A stretch of DNA of 17,666 nucleotides from JAIQET01 sp035542575 (GCA_035542575.1 DATKLE010000065.1:1-17666); one strand, 5' to 3'. Counted from the stretch's first letter, positions 1-6,540 are shown. Made by a program: numbers and translations. Notes: generated from the letters alone by a model not told the origin.

Positions 1-126
1 CGAGCAAATCCCGCTTTCCTGGTAACCCAACTTGGACAGCAAAATGGCAACCTCAACCTGGGAGCGACCGTCGAGAAGCAGGAAATGCTCCAATTCCCCT
101 TACTCCCGCTCCTCAATCCCGGCTAA
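1..126 (+). CDS. possible C-terminal fragment of an unknown protein (partial at left edge)
   Basis: An open frame enters from the left edge and stops at TAA 124-126, giving 41 residues rich in Leu, Gln, Asn and Pro. It has no motif I recognise. Forty-one open codons can occur by chance at this GC content, and the following 500 bases do not look coding, so this may be the tail of a gene starting outside the window or simply intergenic DNA. A 10-base direct repeat, TTGGACAGCA, lies inside it (32-41) and again just past its stop (128-137). Low certainty. Confidence 0.25.
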   Translation, partial: RANPAFLVTQLGQQNGNLNLGATVEKQEMLQFPLLPLLNPG

Positions 127-623
127 TTTGGACAGCAGTGAAAAGGCACCACTCATTCAGTAGATTTGCTGATTGGGTTATCCATCCTTTCAGCCACTTA
201 GGGGGAATGCACCATTCGGTCTACGAACAAGCGGGGCACTCCGAGCACAATATGGCTGCAAGCTCGGTGAGAAGAGTGATCTTCCTGACGGTCTCCAATG
301 TTTCAGTCAGTAAGGCTCCAGACGTTTTTGCGATGGGGGCGACAAGAACGCCTGATTTCATGGTGGACGTGGATGTGCACACCCTTCAGATTCTCGACGT
401 TAAGAGCCTCCCTGTCGAGACGGCTTGGGGCAAAGTACCGACACCAGCTTTTTAGGTTAATGTTCTCTACTGGATACGCAAGAATCGCTGGTCGAGGGTT
501 CGGCGCACTGTTGTAACATCCCCGTTACACTCAAAACCGAAAGCGGGGCCAAAAGACTCCGCCCCGGTCAGCGGGGCGTTCTGAGTGTAAACGCCTCTGA
601 TGGTGGCGGCGATCGCGGAGAGG
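127..623. other. stretch without a convincing gene
   Basis: About 500 bases separate the left-edge frame from the stop of the leftward MCE gene. By eye the first 350 bases are lower in GC than the rest of the window. A GTG-initiated rightward frame of 105 codons (138-455) is open, but it has no Shine-Dalgarno I can see, no signal peptide, no known motif and no homology I recognise, so I do not call it a gene. A leftward frame across 467-727 overlaps the end of the MCE gene in another frame and looks accidental. The right part contains the inverted repeats listed at 512-590. The stretch could be a decayed insertion. Confidence 0.5.
512..590. repeat. nested inverted repeats, possible terminator of the leftward operon
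   Basis: Three nested symmetries are visible. TGTAAC (512-517) faces GTTACA (524-529). A 9-base perfect inverted repeat, TTACACTCA (525-533) and TGAGTGTAA (582-590), encloses about 48 bases. Inside that, CGCCCCG (560-566) and CGGGGCG (572-578) form a 7-bp GC stem with a 5-base loop. Read leftward, the GC hairpin is followed after GAGTC by TTTT, which suits an intrinsic terminator for the MCE gene ending 33 bases upstream. The outer arms are not needed for termination and could be the ends of a small mobile repeat. Confidence 0.5.
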
Positions 624-1136
624 CTAATGGTGATCTTTTCGCCCCGTATCGGGCGTGCCAGCCGTTGCCGTGTCCTTGCCCTGGGGCGTGCAGGGCTGGC
701 GTTTGACGATGTCTCCGACCTTCTCAATGATCTCTTTGGTGGTGAGCTCTTTGGTCGGCTCTTCCTTCAATATCCCACCGCTCTTGATGGGAGCGCCAGA
801 CGCTCCGAGTACGTTGATTTCCGCAAAGGTCTCGCCCAACACCCCTGCCGTGGCGAGGGATACAGTCGAATCGCTCGGGATGTTCAACTCGTAAGGCGTT
901 CGCAAGCTCAACGTAACTTCCGCGGGAGCCGCTTGCCTTTCAGGACGCGCGCGAACGCTCGTGACCTTGCCAACTTCCACTCCCGCCAATCGCACCGGCG
1001 CTCCGGCGCGCAGGCCATTGGCGTTCTGAAAGTACACTCTTAACTCCAGCCGGTGAGTGACCAGCCTTGGGTAGCCCCACAGAACGGCGAATGTAATCAC
1101 CGCGATCGCCAGGGCGATAAGCCCAACTCTCCGCAT
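624..1136 (-). CDS. MCE-domain (MlaD-type) membrane-anchored lipid-transport protein
   Basis: The 170-residue protein has one N-terminal membrane segment (about residues 5-21) and then a single MCE domain (about 29-110), with the family's typical NANGLRAGAPVRLAGVEVGKV stretch early and LGETFAEINV at its end. MCE proteins are substrate-binding parts of lipid transporters of the Mla type: anchored in the inner membrane, they form hexameric rings in the periplasm that carry phospholipid between the membranes. The C-terminal 60 residues are polar and probably extended. The usual partners, a permease (MlaE) and an ATPase (MlaF), are not in the window, so they would have to be encoded elsewhere. 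It is the last gene of the leftward cluster, 139 bases after the YdeI-like gene. The ATG is preceded by a weak GGAGTCGAGGG. Confidence 0.85.
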   Translation of the reverse strand: MRRVGLIALAIAVITFAVLWGYPRLVTHRLELRVYFQNANGLRAGAPVRLAGVEVGKVTSVRARPERQAAPAEVTLSLRTPYELNIPSDSTVSLATAGVLGETFAEINVLGASGAPIKSGGILKEEPTKELTTKEIIEKVGDIVKRQPCTPQGKDTATAGTPDTGRKDHH

Positions 1137-1275
1137 ACCCTCGACTCCAATCGGCAGCCTCTAGCTTAGTCGAAGCCGAGCGCCGGCAGCCAGCGTTTCC
1201 TGCCCGCAACGAATTTGCCGTCCCCGGTACCTGAAGTTGCTGCCAACCCTCGACTGCATTGGTTCTTCGCTGCGC

Positions 1276-1950
1276 TCAGGATTTCACCCTCTCCGCCAGG
1301 GCCGCCGCATCGGCAAGAGCCTTGGCGATGCGACGCGCACGGGACTCCGGCTCACGGTAGTAGAAGATGCCAAGCAGGTGCCCACGTCGGCGGGAGGGCG
1401 ACATGAGCTCCCATCCTTGACGGGCGAGGGGATCGCGTGCGAAGGCTACCTGCAGGATGGGCGGCAGCTCGCGTTCGGCTTCCATGGTGGCCATGAGACG
1501 CTCAGCAATTTGATCGGCGCGGCGCCGGCGGGCCTCCGGGCTCTTCACGCCTGACACCCACTTGGCGATCTCGTTGCGCGTGGAGTGGTTCAACCGGTCA
1601 TACCAGCGGCGCAGCGAACCGTCCTCTGCCAGCGCGCGCGTCAGTTCCGCGGGCATGGTAACGACACGTACTTCGGTATCGGGCTCCAGTCGGAACAGCG
1701 CGGTTTGGCCGAGAGCCGCTTTGCCGCCGACTTGCATGCGCTTGTTTACGATCATTACATGCCCGCCCTTGCCGGTGGGAAACAGCGAGGTGCGAAACCC
1801 GAAGCCGTTGATCTCGCCCCGTACCCTCATTTGCCCGCGCGTTCCCCACAGCTTGGCCACGTCCACGGGGATGTGGATAATGACCCAGTTCAAGCGCGAG
1901 GCTGTGCGTTCCAGCGTGGCGCGGAATGATCTGGCACTCGGCGTCCTCAT
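1276..1950 (-). CDS. DUF1905 plus YdeI/OmdA-type protein with an apparently duplicated OmdA region
   Basis: The 224-residue soluble protein begins with a DUF1905 beta-barrel region (about 8-95, with RGEINGFGFRTSLFPTGKGG and the VGGKAALGQTALFRLEPD signature). Two similar helical segments follow: residues about 101-153 (P-E-L, a W-Y pair, KSPEARRRR) and about 163-213 (P-P-I-L, S-P-S-R-R-R, EPESRARR). Both resemble the YdeI/OmdA 'bacteriocin-protection' domain, so it reads as DUF1905 followed by two copies. Family members are linked to stress or antimicrobial-peptide tolerance in a few bacteria, but the biochemistry is unknown. I chose the ATG at 1950, 13 bases after the stop of the preceding gene; a longer frame to 2028 would overlap that gene and begins with a basic, non-conserved tail. 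Translation is probably coupled, as no Shine-Dalgarno is evident. Confidence 0.75.
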   Translation of the reverse strand: MRTPSARSFRATLERTASRLNWVIIHIPVDVAKLWGTRGQMRVRGEINGFGFRTSLFPTGKGGHVMIVNKRMQVGGKAALGQTALFRLEPDTEVRVVTMPAELTRALAEDGSLRRWYDRLNHSTRNEIAKWVSGVKSPEARRRRADQIAERLMATMEAERELPPILQVAFARDPLARQGWELMSPSRRRGHLLGIFYYREPESRARRIAKALADAAALAERVKS

Positions 1951-1963
1951 CGTTGGAGCTGGC

Positions 1964-2689
1964 TTAATTCGGCAGTGTGGCGCCTGGCGTGTCGCGGGTA
2001 TTCCCCTTCGGCACCGCCGGCGCTTCAATCACCACCGGCAAGTTCCAATTCGTGTACCGCACCTTAAGCCCACCCAACTGGAACTCGTACGGCAGGTGTC
2101 TGAGTTCGTCCACGCAGATGGATGCGAGGCGGTTGGAACCGCTTCCGGCGAGGAGGTCCCACACGCGGCAGGAGCCTCCCTGGGCCTGGACCAACTCGCC
2201 GCGAGCCACCGTTGTCGTAGTCTTCAGCCGGTCGAGCGTGTTAAGCAGCGGTTCGGGACCGGCCATCGGCCCCACGCGGCACTTGTCGGGTCCCGTGGCA
2301 GGCTGCGACGACCAGGCATCCGTTCCTTCTCGCGCATACAACGTGCCCCCGGTCTCAATGGATTCTTCCAGCGCGTTGCCCGCTCCCGCAGCATTCAGGG
2401 TACGGGTCACGGTATGCGAGCCATAGGGACAGAAGACATCCTGGTCGGTCTGGAAGGACCGGCCCTGGAGTGTACCGACGGTGGTCACTCGCCAGGAACG
2501 CGCGTGCCGGACCGCGTACTCGACCAGATCCAGTTCGCCGCTCGACGCCGCAGTTGGAACATGCTCCTTGCTGCGCGACTTCTTTGAACTCGGGCCCCAC
2601 CATGACCAGATAAGAAGTCCCAGCAGGAGCCCGCAACCCAGCGCCGCGACATGCTTCCCTGCCAGCGGGAAGCGGCCTCCGCGGCTCAA
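1964..2689 (-). CDS. uncharacterised membrane-anchored periplasmic protein
   Basis: I do not recognise this 241-residue protein with certainty. It has one hydrophobic segment (about 13-31) followed by an extracytoplasmic domain holding four cysteines (FCPYG, DKCRV, GGSCRV, SICVD) that could form two disulfides. Near the C-terminus, VRYTNWNLPVVIEAP resembles the beta-strand end of LolA/LprG-type lipid-binding folds; that is inference. Cys19 lies inside the hydrophobic stretch rather than at its end, so it is not a good lipobox. The best start is TTG at 2689, which overlaps the preceding stop as TTGA and has GGAG nine bases upstream. Longer frames run through the preceding gene. It sits between a small unknown protein and the YdeI-like gene and is likely cotranslated with its neighbours. 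Confidence 0.65.
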   Translation of the reverse strand: MSRGGRFPLAGKHVAALGCGLLLGLLIWSWWGPSSKKSRSKEHVPTAASSGELDLVEYAVRHARSWRVTTVGTLQGRSFQTDQDVFCPYGSHTVTRTLNAAGAGNALEESIETGGTLYAREGTDAWSSQPATGPDKCRVGPMAGPEPLLNTLDRLKTTTTVARGELVQAQGGSCRVWDLLAGSGSNRLASICVDELRHLPYEFQLGGLKVRYTNWNLPVVIEAPAVPKGNTRDTPGATLPN

Positions 2690-3018
2690 GCGTTCAGCTC
2701 CGAGATCACCGCCAGGGTCCCGTCCGGCAGCAGAATGCTCAGGGCAGAGGAGAACTTCCTGGCGATGGATTGCCGCACTGCGGCGGGCGCCTGCCGCGTG
2801 TCTCCCCACTCGAACCGCGCTCCTTCCAGCTGGATCTGCATGGCGCAGGAGACCCGCAGTTGCTGGGGCACCATGATGATTACTTCGATCGCCGAAACCT
2901 CGGACACCAGCCCCTCAAACGCGCATCGCGCCGACGGCGTTACCAGGTTGACGCGGACCGGAGTGATCTTGTCCTTCAGTCCCTTTAACAACAGAAATGC
3001 CTCTTCCGGAGAAATCAA
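2686..3018 (-). CDS. uncharacterised small cytoplasmic protein (110 aa)
   Basis: The protein has no signal peptide, no membrane segment and no domain I can name. The composition suggests a compact alpha/beta protein: an N-terminal helix (EEAFLLLKGLKDK), a middle of alternating hydrophobic strands, and a helical stretch with RQSIARKF before a final strand. I considered PilZ, but the RxxxR and DxSxxG motifs are absent. Its start is TTG at 3018, overlapping the stop of the PHM-like gene as TTGA, with AGGAG eight bases upstream, which strongly supports it. The stop likewise overlaps the next TTG. This tight overlap on both sides says that it is translated in fixed ratio with the secreted copper-type protein and the membrane-anchored protein. 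Confidence 0.65.
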   Translation of the reverse strand: MISPEEAFLLLKGLKDKITPVRVNLVTPSARCAFEGLVSEVSAIEVIIMVPQQLRVSCAMQIQLEGARFEWGDTRQAPAAVRQSIARKFSSALSILLPDGTLAVISELNA

Positions 3019-4037
3019 TTTGCGCTCTCCTGAGCCGGACGGCGTTCCGCCGTCTTCTTGCCCACGCCGGTTCGGACCAGGTTCTTCCCCATCTCGGCAT
3101 CCTTGTCGGGCACAAAGTAGCCGACCACCATGCCCATGGCGCCCATGGGCAGTTCGCGCCCGGAGTCGTTCTGATAGCGGGCGGTAACTTTCACGGTCTC
3201 TCCCTTCTCGAGGTGGTAGCCACCGCGGTCCAGGAAATACACGACGGGGATGGAAATCAGCCGTCCTTGGTCGTCGAGCTGGGCGTCGAGGGTGGCGATG
3301 TTCTGCCCGCGGGTGACGTTGTCGAAGACGAGCTGGGTGCCGTAGTTGTGCATGTGGCCGCCCACGCCCAGCAGGGTGCCTGAGTAATCCAGCGTAAGAC
3401 TGCCGGAGGTGATGTTGGGCCCGCGCTTCAGGTCATAGCGGTCGTCTTCGGCGCACTGCTTGACGTCGAACCACGCGGGATAAACACTCTTCAACTGAGT
3501 ATTGGCGGCCAGCCGGTACTCCATCTTCACTTCCAGGTAAGTCTGCAGGTGGTCCGTGGCGGTGGGATTGTAGAACATGCTGCTCACCCGCATGCGGTCG
3601 TGTGGATGTACGCGGTATCCCATGCCGGGAACGGCCGGCCAGTCGTTCATCTCAGCCCCGGCGCCGAAGATGTGCTCTTCGCTGTTGGGGCAGACGAAAT
3701 CGGAACGCTGGGTATTCCAGAGGGCTACGTGATGCAACAGGGGGGCCGACAGGGCCTGTCCGGATTCGTCCGTCAAGCGGGGATGATAGGCCACCAGCCA
3801 TCCGTCGAATGGAATCGGAAAGAAGAAATCGGCGGGTTGCGCGACCGCCATGTGGTCGGAGTGAGCGGGCAATCGCACCGGGCCCAGGCGGATGGTGAGC
3901 ACCTGGGCAGCAGGATCATCGTGGATATCCAGCTCGGCCGCGGCATCGTGGGGCATCGCCATGTGGTGTTCGTGCTGGGCAAAGGCAGCAGTGGCTGCCC
4001 AGAAGACTAGCAGGCAAGGGATCAGAAGTTTTTTCAT
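3015..4037 (-). CDS. secreted PHM-fold (copper type II monooxygenase-like) protein
   Basis: The 340-residue precursor starts with a clear signal peptide (residues 1-20, ending AAFA) and a His/Met-rich mature N-terminus (HEHHMAMPH). The body resembles the peptidylglycine alpha-hydroxylating monooxygenase/dopamine beta-monooxygenase fold. LHHVALWN (His102, His103) matches the CuH di-histidine site, GGHMHNYG (His228, His230) matches the CuM HxH site, and GAMGMVVGYF (Met301 or Met303) matches the methionine ligand near the C-terminus. The third CuH histidine is expected where the sequence reads SSMFYNPT, so it appears replaced by Phe155. Known enzymes of this fold use ascorbate to hydroxylate C-H bonds; with the altered site, oxygen chemistry is uncertain and copper binding is an alternative role. 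The ATG at 4037 is chosen because the signal peptide starts there. It lies 52 bases after the MerR-type gene. Confidence 0.7.
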   Translation of the reverse strand: MKKLLIPCLLVFWAATAAFAQHEHHMAMPHDAAAELDIHDDPAAQVLTIRLGPVRLPAHSDHMAVAQPADFFFPIPFDGWLVAYHPRLTDESGQALSAPLLHHVALWNTQRSDFVCPNSEEHIFGAGAEMNDWPAVPGMGYRVHPHDRMRVSSMFYNPTATDHLQTYLEVKMEYRLAANTQLKSVYPAWFDVKQCAEDDRYDLKRGPNITSGSLTLDYSGTLLGVGGHMHNYGTQLVFDNVTRGQNIATLDAQLDDQGRLISIPVVYFLDRGGYHLEKGETVKVTARYQNDSGRELPMGAMGMVVGYFVPDKDAEMGKNLVRTGVGKKTAERRPAQESAN

Positions 4038-4089
4038 GGCCGGTGTTCGCTTCCAAGAAGTGTATCGCGGACAGAGGGCGCGCGTCCGC

Positions 4090-4491
4090 TCAGTGCCGGG
4101 CGGAAAGCATAGTAAGGATGTCACGCAGTCCCTGACGGATGTGTTGCAGTTCAACGGGAGAACGTCCGGGGAAGGGGAGCGGCGACTGCTTCTTCTCGCC
4201 CTTGACCTCCGACCGGATCTGCTGGCGGGCGCCGGCAATGGTGAAGCCCTCCTCATAGAGCAGCTTCTTGATATGCAGAACGTTTTCCACGTCTTTGTGG
4301 CGATACATGCGCTGCCCGGTGCTGCTTTTCACCGGCTTGAGCTGAGGGAACTCGGTTTCCCAGAAGCGCAGTACGTAGGCCGGCAAGCGGCACAGCTTGG
4401 CCACCTCTCCAATGCGGAAGTAAAGCTTTTCCGGAATCACCACTTCGGTAGTTCTGCCGGACTTGGCCGTCGCTTTGCCTCGCGGGCTCAT
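4090..4491 (-). CDS. MerR-family transcriptional regulator
   Basis: The 133-residue protein has a MerR winged-helix DNA-binding domain (about 24-90): YFRIGEVAKLCRLPAYVLRFWE is the helix-turn-helix, with TGQRMYRHKDVENVLHIKKL forming the wing and following helix. After a basic linker it ends in a short helix and lacks an effector-binding or metal-binding cysteine region, so it is not a CueR/MerR-type metal sensor by sequence. I chose ATG 4491 because GAGGA lies six bases upstream; an in-frame ATG at 4515 has no such site. It is the first full-size gene of the leftward operon and likely controls it or itself, judging only from position. It lies about 140 bases beyond the terminator hairpin at 4631-4665, so its expression may depend on read-through of that hairpin. 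Confidence 0.85.
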   Translation of the reverse strand: MSPRGKATAKSGRTTEVVIPEKLYFRIGEVAKLCRLPAYVLRFWETEFPQLKPVKSSTGQRMYRHKDVENVLHIKKLLYEEGFTIAGARQQIRSEVKGEKKQSPLPFPGRSPVELQHIRQGLRDILTMLSARH

Positions 4492-4630
4492 GGTTTCCTC
4501 GGAAGTGGCGTGCATCGCGTCAACCCGTGCCCTTCCTACCCCGCGTTTCTAGCACGACCTGGGCTCCGCGACAACTGCCATTTTGCAGCCCTGGCACCTT
4601 TGGGTGGGTGGGCAAAATCGCCTCCCTGCG

Positions 4631-4665
4631 AAAAAGCCTCTCAAGAGGTGCTTCTCTCAAGAGGC
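4631..4665 (-). terminator. intrinsic terminator between the lysine-rich mini-ORF and the MerR gene
   Basis: On the leftward strand, GCCTCTTGAGAG and CTCTTGAGAGGC form a 12-bp stem (10 Watson-Crick pairs and two G-U pairs) around a 6-base loop, followed immediately by five T residues. This is a textbook Rho-independent terminator and works only leftward, as no T-run follows on the other strand. The two arms share the 11-base direct repeat CCTCTTGAGAG, so alternative pairings are possible. It lies 45 bases after the stop of the mini-ORF and ahead of the MerR gene. Confidence 0.8.
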
Positions 4666-4710
4666 TCTTCCAAACTTTCTGGTCCATGCGAGGTATCGTC
4701 TCGCTGACGG

Positions 4711-4752
4711 TTAGTGTTTCTTTTTCTTCTTCGCTGCCTTTTTCTTGGGCAT
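4711..4752 (-). CDS. 13-residue lysine-rich mini-ORF
   Basis: ATG at 4752 opens a 13-codon frame, MPKKKAAKKKKKH, ending in TAA. GGAGG lies six bases before the ATG, one of the best ribosome-binding sites in the window, and a strong intrinsic terminator follows 45 bases after the stop. Eight of 13 residues are lysine, coded by both AAA and AAG. It could be a leader peptide whose translation controls the terminator and hence the MerR operon, or a tiny basic nucleic-acid- or ribosome-binding peptide. A frame this short could also be chance, but the Shine-Dalgarno, the ordered context and the extreme composition together argue against it. Confidence 0.55.
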   Translation of the reverse strand: MPKKKAAKKKKKH

Positions 4753-4775
4753 GAAGTTCCTCCGTGAACAATTTT

Positions 4776-4787
4776 CCCTTGCAAGGG
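4776..4787. promoter_or_regulatory. 12-bp perfect palindrome CCCTTGCAAGGG, possible operator
   Basis: A perfect 12-base palindrome lies 24-35 bases upstream of the mini-ORF start and within or just after the presumed transcription start. MerR proteins bind palindromes, usually between the -35 and -10 elements, so this could be an autoregulatory site, but the position fits a downstream operator or an mRNA hairpin equally well. No second copy was noticed. Confidence 0.3.
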
Positions 4788-4812
4788 GCCTAGGTCAAAA
4801 AAAACTGCCCAA

Positions 4813-4842
4813 TTTCTAGCATGGGCTGCGTTCTTACCCCAA
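4813..4842 (-). promoter_or_regulatory. candidate promoter for the mini-ORF and MerR operon
   Basis: On the leftward strand TTGGGG (4837-4842) and TAGAAA (4813-4818) are 18 bases apart, and the -10 is preceded by TG at the extended position (TGCTAGAAA). It would start transcription near 4806, about 54 bases before the mini-ORF. A perfect TTGACA lies further up (4867-4872), but its best -10 partner is poor. The -10 resembles the TAGAAT elements seen elsewhere in this window. Confidence 0.35.
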
Positions 4843-4947
4843 GATATTGCGGACTCTTACTTCTCTTGTCAACATAATTCTAGCTTCCGCAGGTTGGCTT
4901 CCAGGCGACCGGCAACGCAACAACTGGCGTACACTTTGTGCGGCATC

Positions 4948-6540
4948 ATGCGACGCGATCCCATCGAACTGGAAATCTTCAAGAACATTTACCACTCCAT
5001 TGCGGAGGAGATGGGCGCCGCGCTGCGCCGCACGGCGTTTTCGCCGAACATCAAAGAGCGACGTGACTACTCCTGCGCGCTGTTCGATGCGCGGGCCGAA
5101 GTCATTGCGATGGGCGACCACATGCCGGTGCACCTGGGCTCGATGCCGATGTCGGTGCACGCAGCCATCGATCGTTTCCAACTGCAGCCGGGCGACATGG
5201 TGATGCTCAACGATCCCTTCTGTGGGGGCACACATCTCCCGGATATCACTCTGGTGGCGCCGTTTTATTTTTCTGCTAGGGGGCGCCGGCCGGATTTCTA
5301 CGTGGCTTCGCGCGCGCACCATGCCGATGTCGGCGGCGCCTACCCGGGTTCGATGGGGTTGTGCCGCGAGATCTACCAGGAAGGCATGCGCATTCCGCCC
5401 GTGAAACTTATGTGTGGCGGCGCGATGCAGCGAGACGTCCTTGCCCTGCTGTTAAGCAATGTTCGCACGCCCAATGAACGCGAGGGCGACCTGGGCGCGC
5501 AGATCGCGGCCTGCCACACCGGCGCGCAGCGATTGCGCGAAGTCTGCCGCCGCTATGGTTTGGCCCGGGCGGCGCGCGCGGCGCGCGACTTGCTGGAGTA
5601 TTCCGAGGAGATGATGCGCGCCTTTCTGGAGCGCGTGCCGCCGGGGACCTACCGGGCAGAGGATTTTCTCGACAATGATGGAATCAGCGATCGTCCGGTG
5701 AAGATCGCGGCGGCCGTCACGGTTGATGTTTCAGGGCGCGGCCGAGGGCGCCCGTGCCACATGGTCACGGTGGATTTCAGCGGCAGCGATCCGCAGGTCG
5801 AGGGCAGCGTCAACGCGGTGGAGGCGATCACCTACTCCGCTTGCTTCTACGTGTTCCGTTGCCTGCTGGCGGAGGAAGTGCCTGCGACTGCGGGGCTGAT
5901 GCGGCCCATACGGGTAATTGCGCCCGAGGGCACGGTAGTAAACGCTCGCCCTCCGGCCGCGGTCGCCGGCGGGAACGTGGAAACTTCCCAGCGTATCGTG
6001 GACACCCTGCTGCGGGCGCTGGCGCAGGCGATTCCTGGGCGCATCCCCGCGGCCGCATCGGGGACCATGAACAATCTCACGATCGGCGGGATGGATCCGA
6101 GGACCCGCGAACCGTTCGCCTACTACGAGACCGTGGCCGGCGGGATGGGGGCGCGTCCGGCTAAACCGGGCGTGTCCGGCGTACACACCCACATGACGAA
6201 CTCGCTCAACACACCAGCCGAGGCATTGGAGTATGCGTATCCGCTGAGGGTACGAAGGTATTCTCTGCGGTCGCGGAGCGGAGGCGGAGGCAAGTATCAC
6301 GGCGGGAATGGCATTGTCCGCGAGATTGAGGTCCTCACCGATGCAGAGGTGACCCTGCTGGCGGAGCGGCGGACGCGCGGCCCATACGGATTGAGCGGGG
6401 GAAAAGACGGTGCTCCGGGCAAGGCGACCGTGATTCGAGGAGACGGCTCATGGCAAGAGTTGCCCGGCAAGGTCAACGTTCGCCTGCGCAAGGGCGAACG
6501 CATCCGCATCGAGACCCCCGGTGGCGGGGGATGGGGTTGA
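4948..6540 (+). CDS. hydantoinase B/oxoprolinase-family protein (HyuB-type)
   Basis: The 530-residue protein aligns end to end with the HyuB family, which with HyuA forms ATP-dependent hydantoinases, 5-oxoprolinases and acetone or acetophenone carboxylases. Family hallmarks are ELEIFKN followed by EEMGAALRRTAFSPNIKERRDYSCALFD, DHMPVHLGSMP, LNDPFCGGTHLPDITLV, HHADVGGAYPGSM, the middle FSGSDPQVEGSVNA, and the Gly-rich end TPGGGGWG. I chose ATG 4948 because homology begins with RDPIELE; an upstream ATG at 4894 adds a non-conserved stretch. No HyuA gene lies on either side, so its partner must be encoded elsewhere or the protein works alone. A weak TACACT (4930-4935) just ahead might be its -10 and would leave almost no leader. 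The substrate cannot be inferred. Confidence 0.9.
   Translation: MRRDPIELEIFKNIYHSIAEEMGAALRRTAFSPNIKERRDYSCALFDARAEVIAMGDHMPVHLGSMPMSVHAAIDRFQLQPGDMVMLNDPFCGGTHLPDITLVAPFYFSARGRRPDFYVASRAHHADVGGAYPGSMGLCREIYQEGMRIPPVKLMCGGAMQRDVLALLLSNVRTPNEREGDLGAQIAACHTGAQRLREVCRRYGLARAARAARDLLEYSEEMMRAFLERVPPGTYRAEDFLDNDGISDRPVKIAAAVTVDVSGRGRGRPCHMVTVDFSGSDPQVEGSVNAVEAITYSACFYVFRCLLAEEVPATAGLMRPIRVIAPEGTVVNARPPAAVAGGNVETSQRIVDTLLRALAQAIPGRIPAAASGTMNNLTIGGMDPRTREPFAYYETVAGGMGARPAKPGVSGVHTHMTNSLNTPAEALEYAYPLRVRRYSLRSRSGGGGKYHGGNGIVREIEVLTDAEVTLLAERRTRGPYGLSGGKDGAPGKATVIRGDGSWQELPGKVNVRLRKGERIRIETPGGGGWG

Noticed and set aside
138..455. Rightward 105-codon frame
   Set aside because: It starts at GTG without a Shine-Dalgarno, has no recognisable domain, and lies in a stretch with repeats; kept only as part of the 127-623 note.
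467..727. Leftward 86-codon frame overlapping the MCE gene end
   Set aside because: It overlaps a well-supported gene in another frame, and its tail simply translates the inverted repeat.
1951..2028. Longer N-terminus of the YdeI-like protein
   Set aside because: It would overlap the preceding gene by more than 60 bases and gives an Arg/Cys-rich non-conserved tail.
2686..3018. PilZ domain in the 110-residue protein
   Set aside because: The c-di-GMP binding motifs RxxxR and DxSxxG are absent, so the name is not justified.
4520..4771. Leftward 83-codon frame across the mini-ORF and terminator
   Set aside because: It runs through a strong terminator hairpin and has low-complexity composition; the 13-codon frame with a Shine-Dalgarno explains the region better.
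4867..4872. Perfect TTGACA -35 upstream of the mini-ORF
   Set aside because: No acceptable -10 lies 16-18 bases downstream, so the TTGGGG/TAGAAA pair was preferred.
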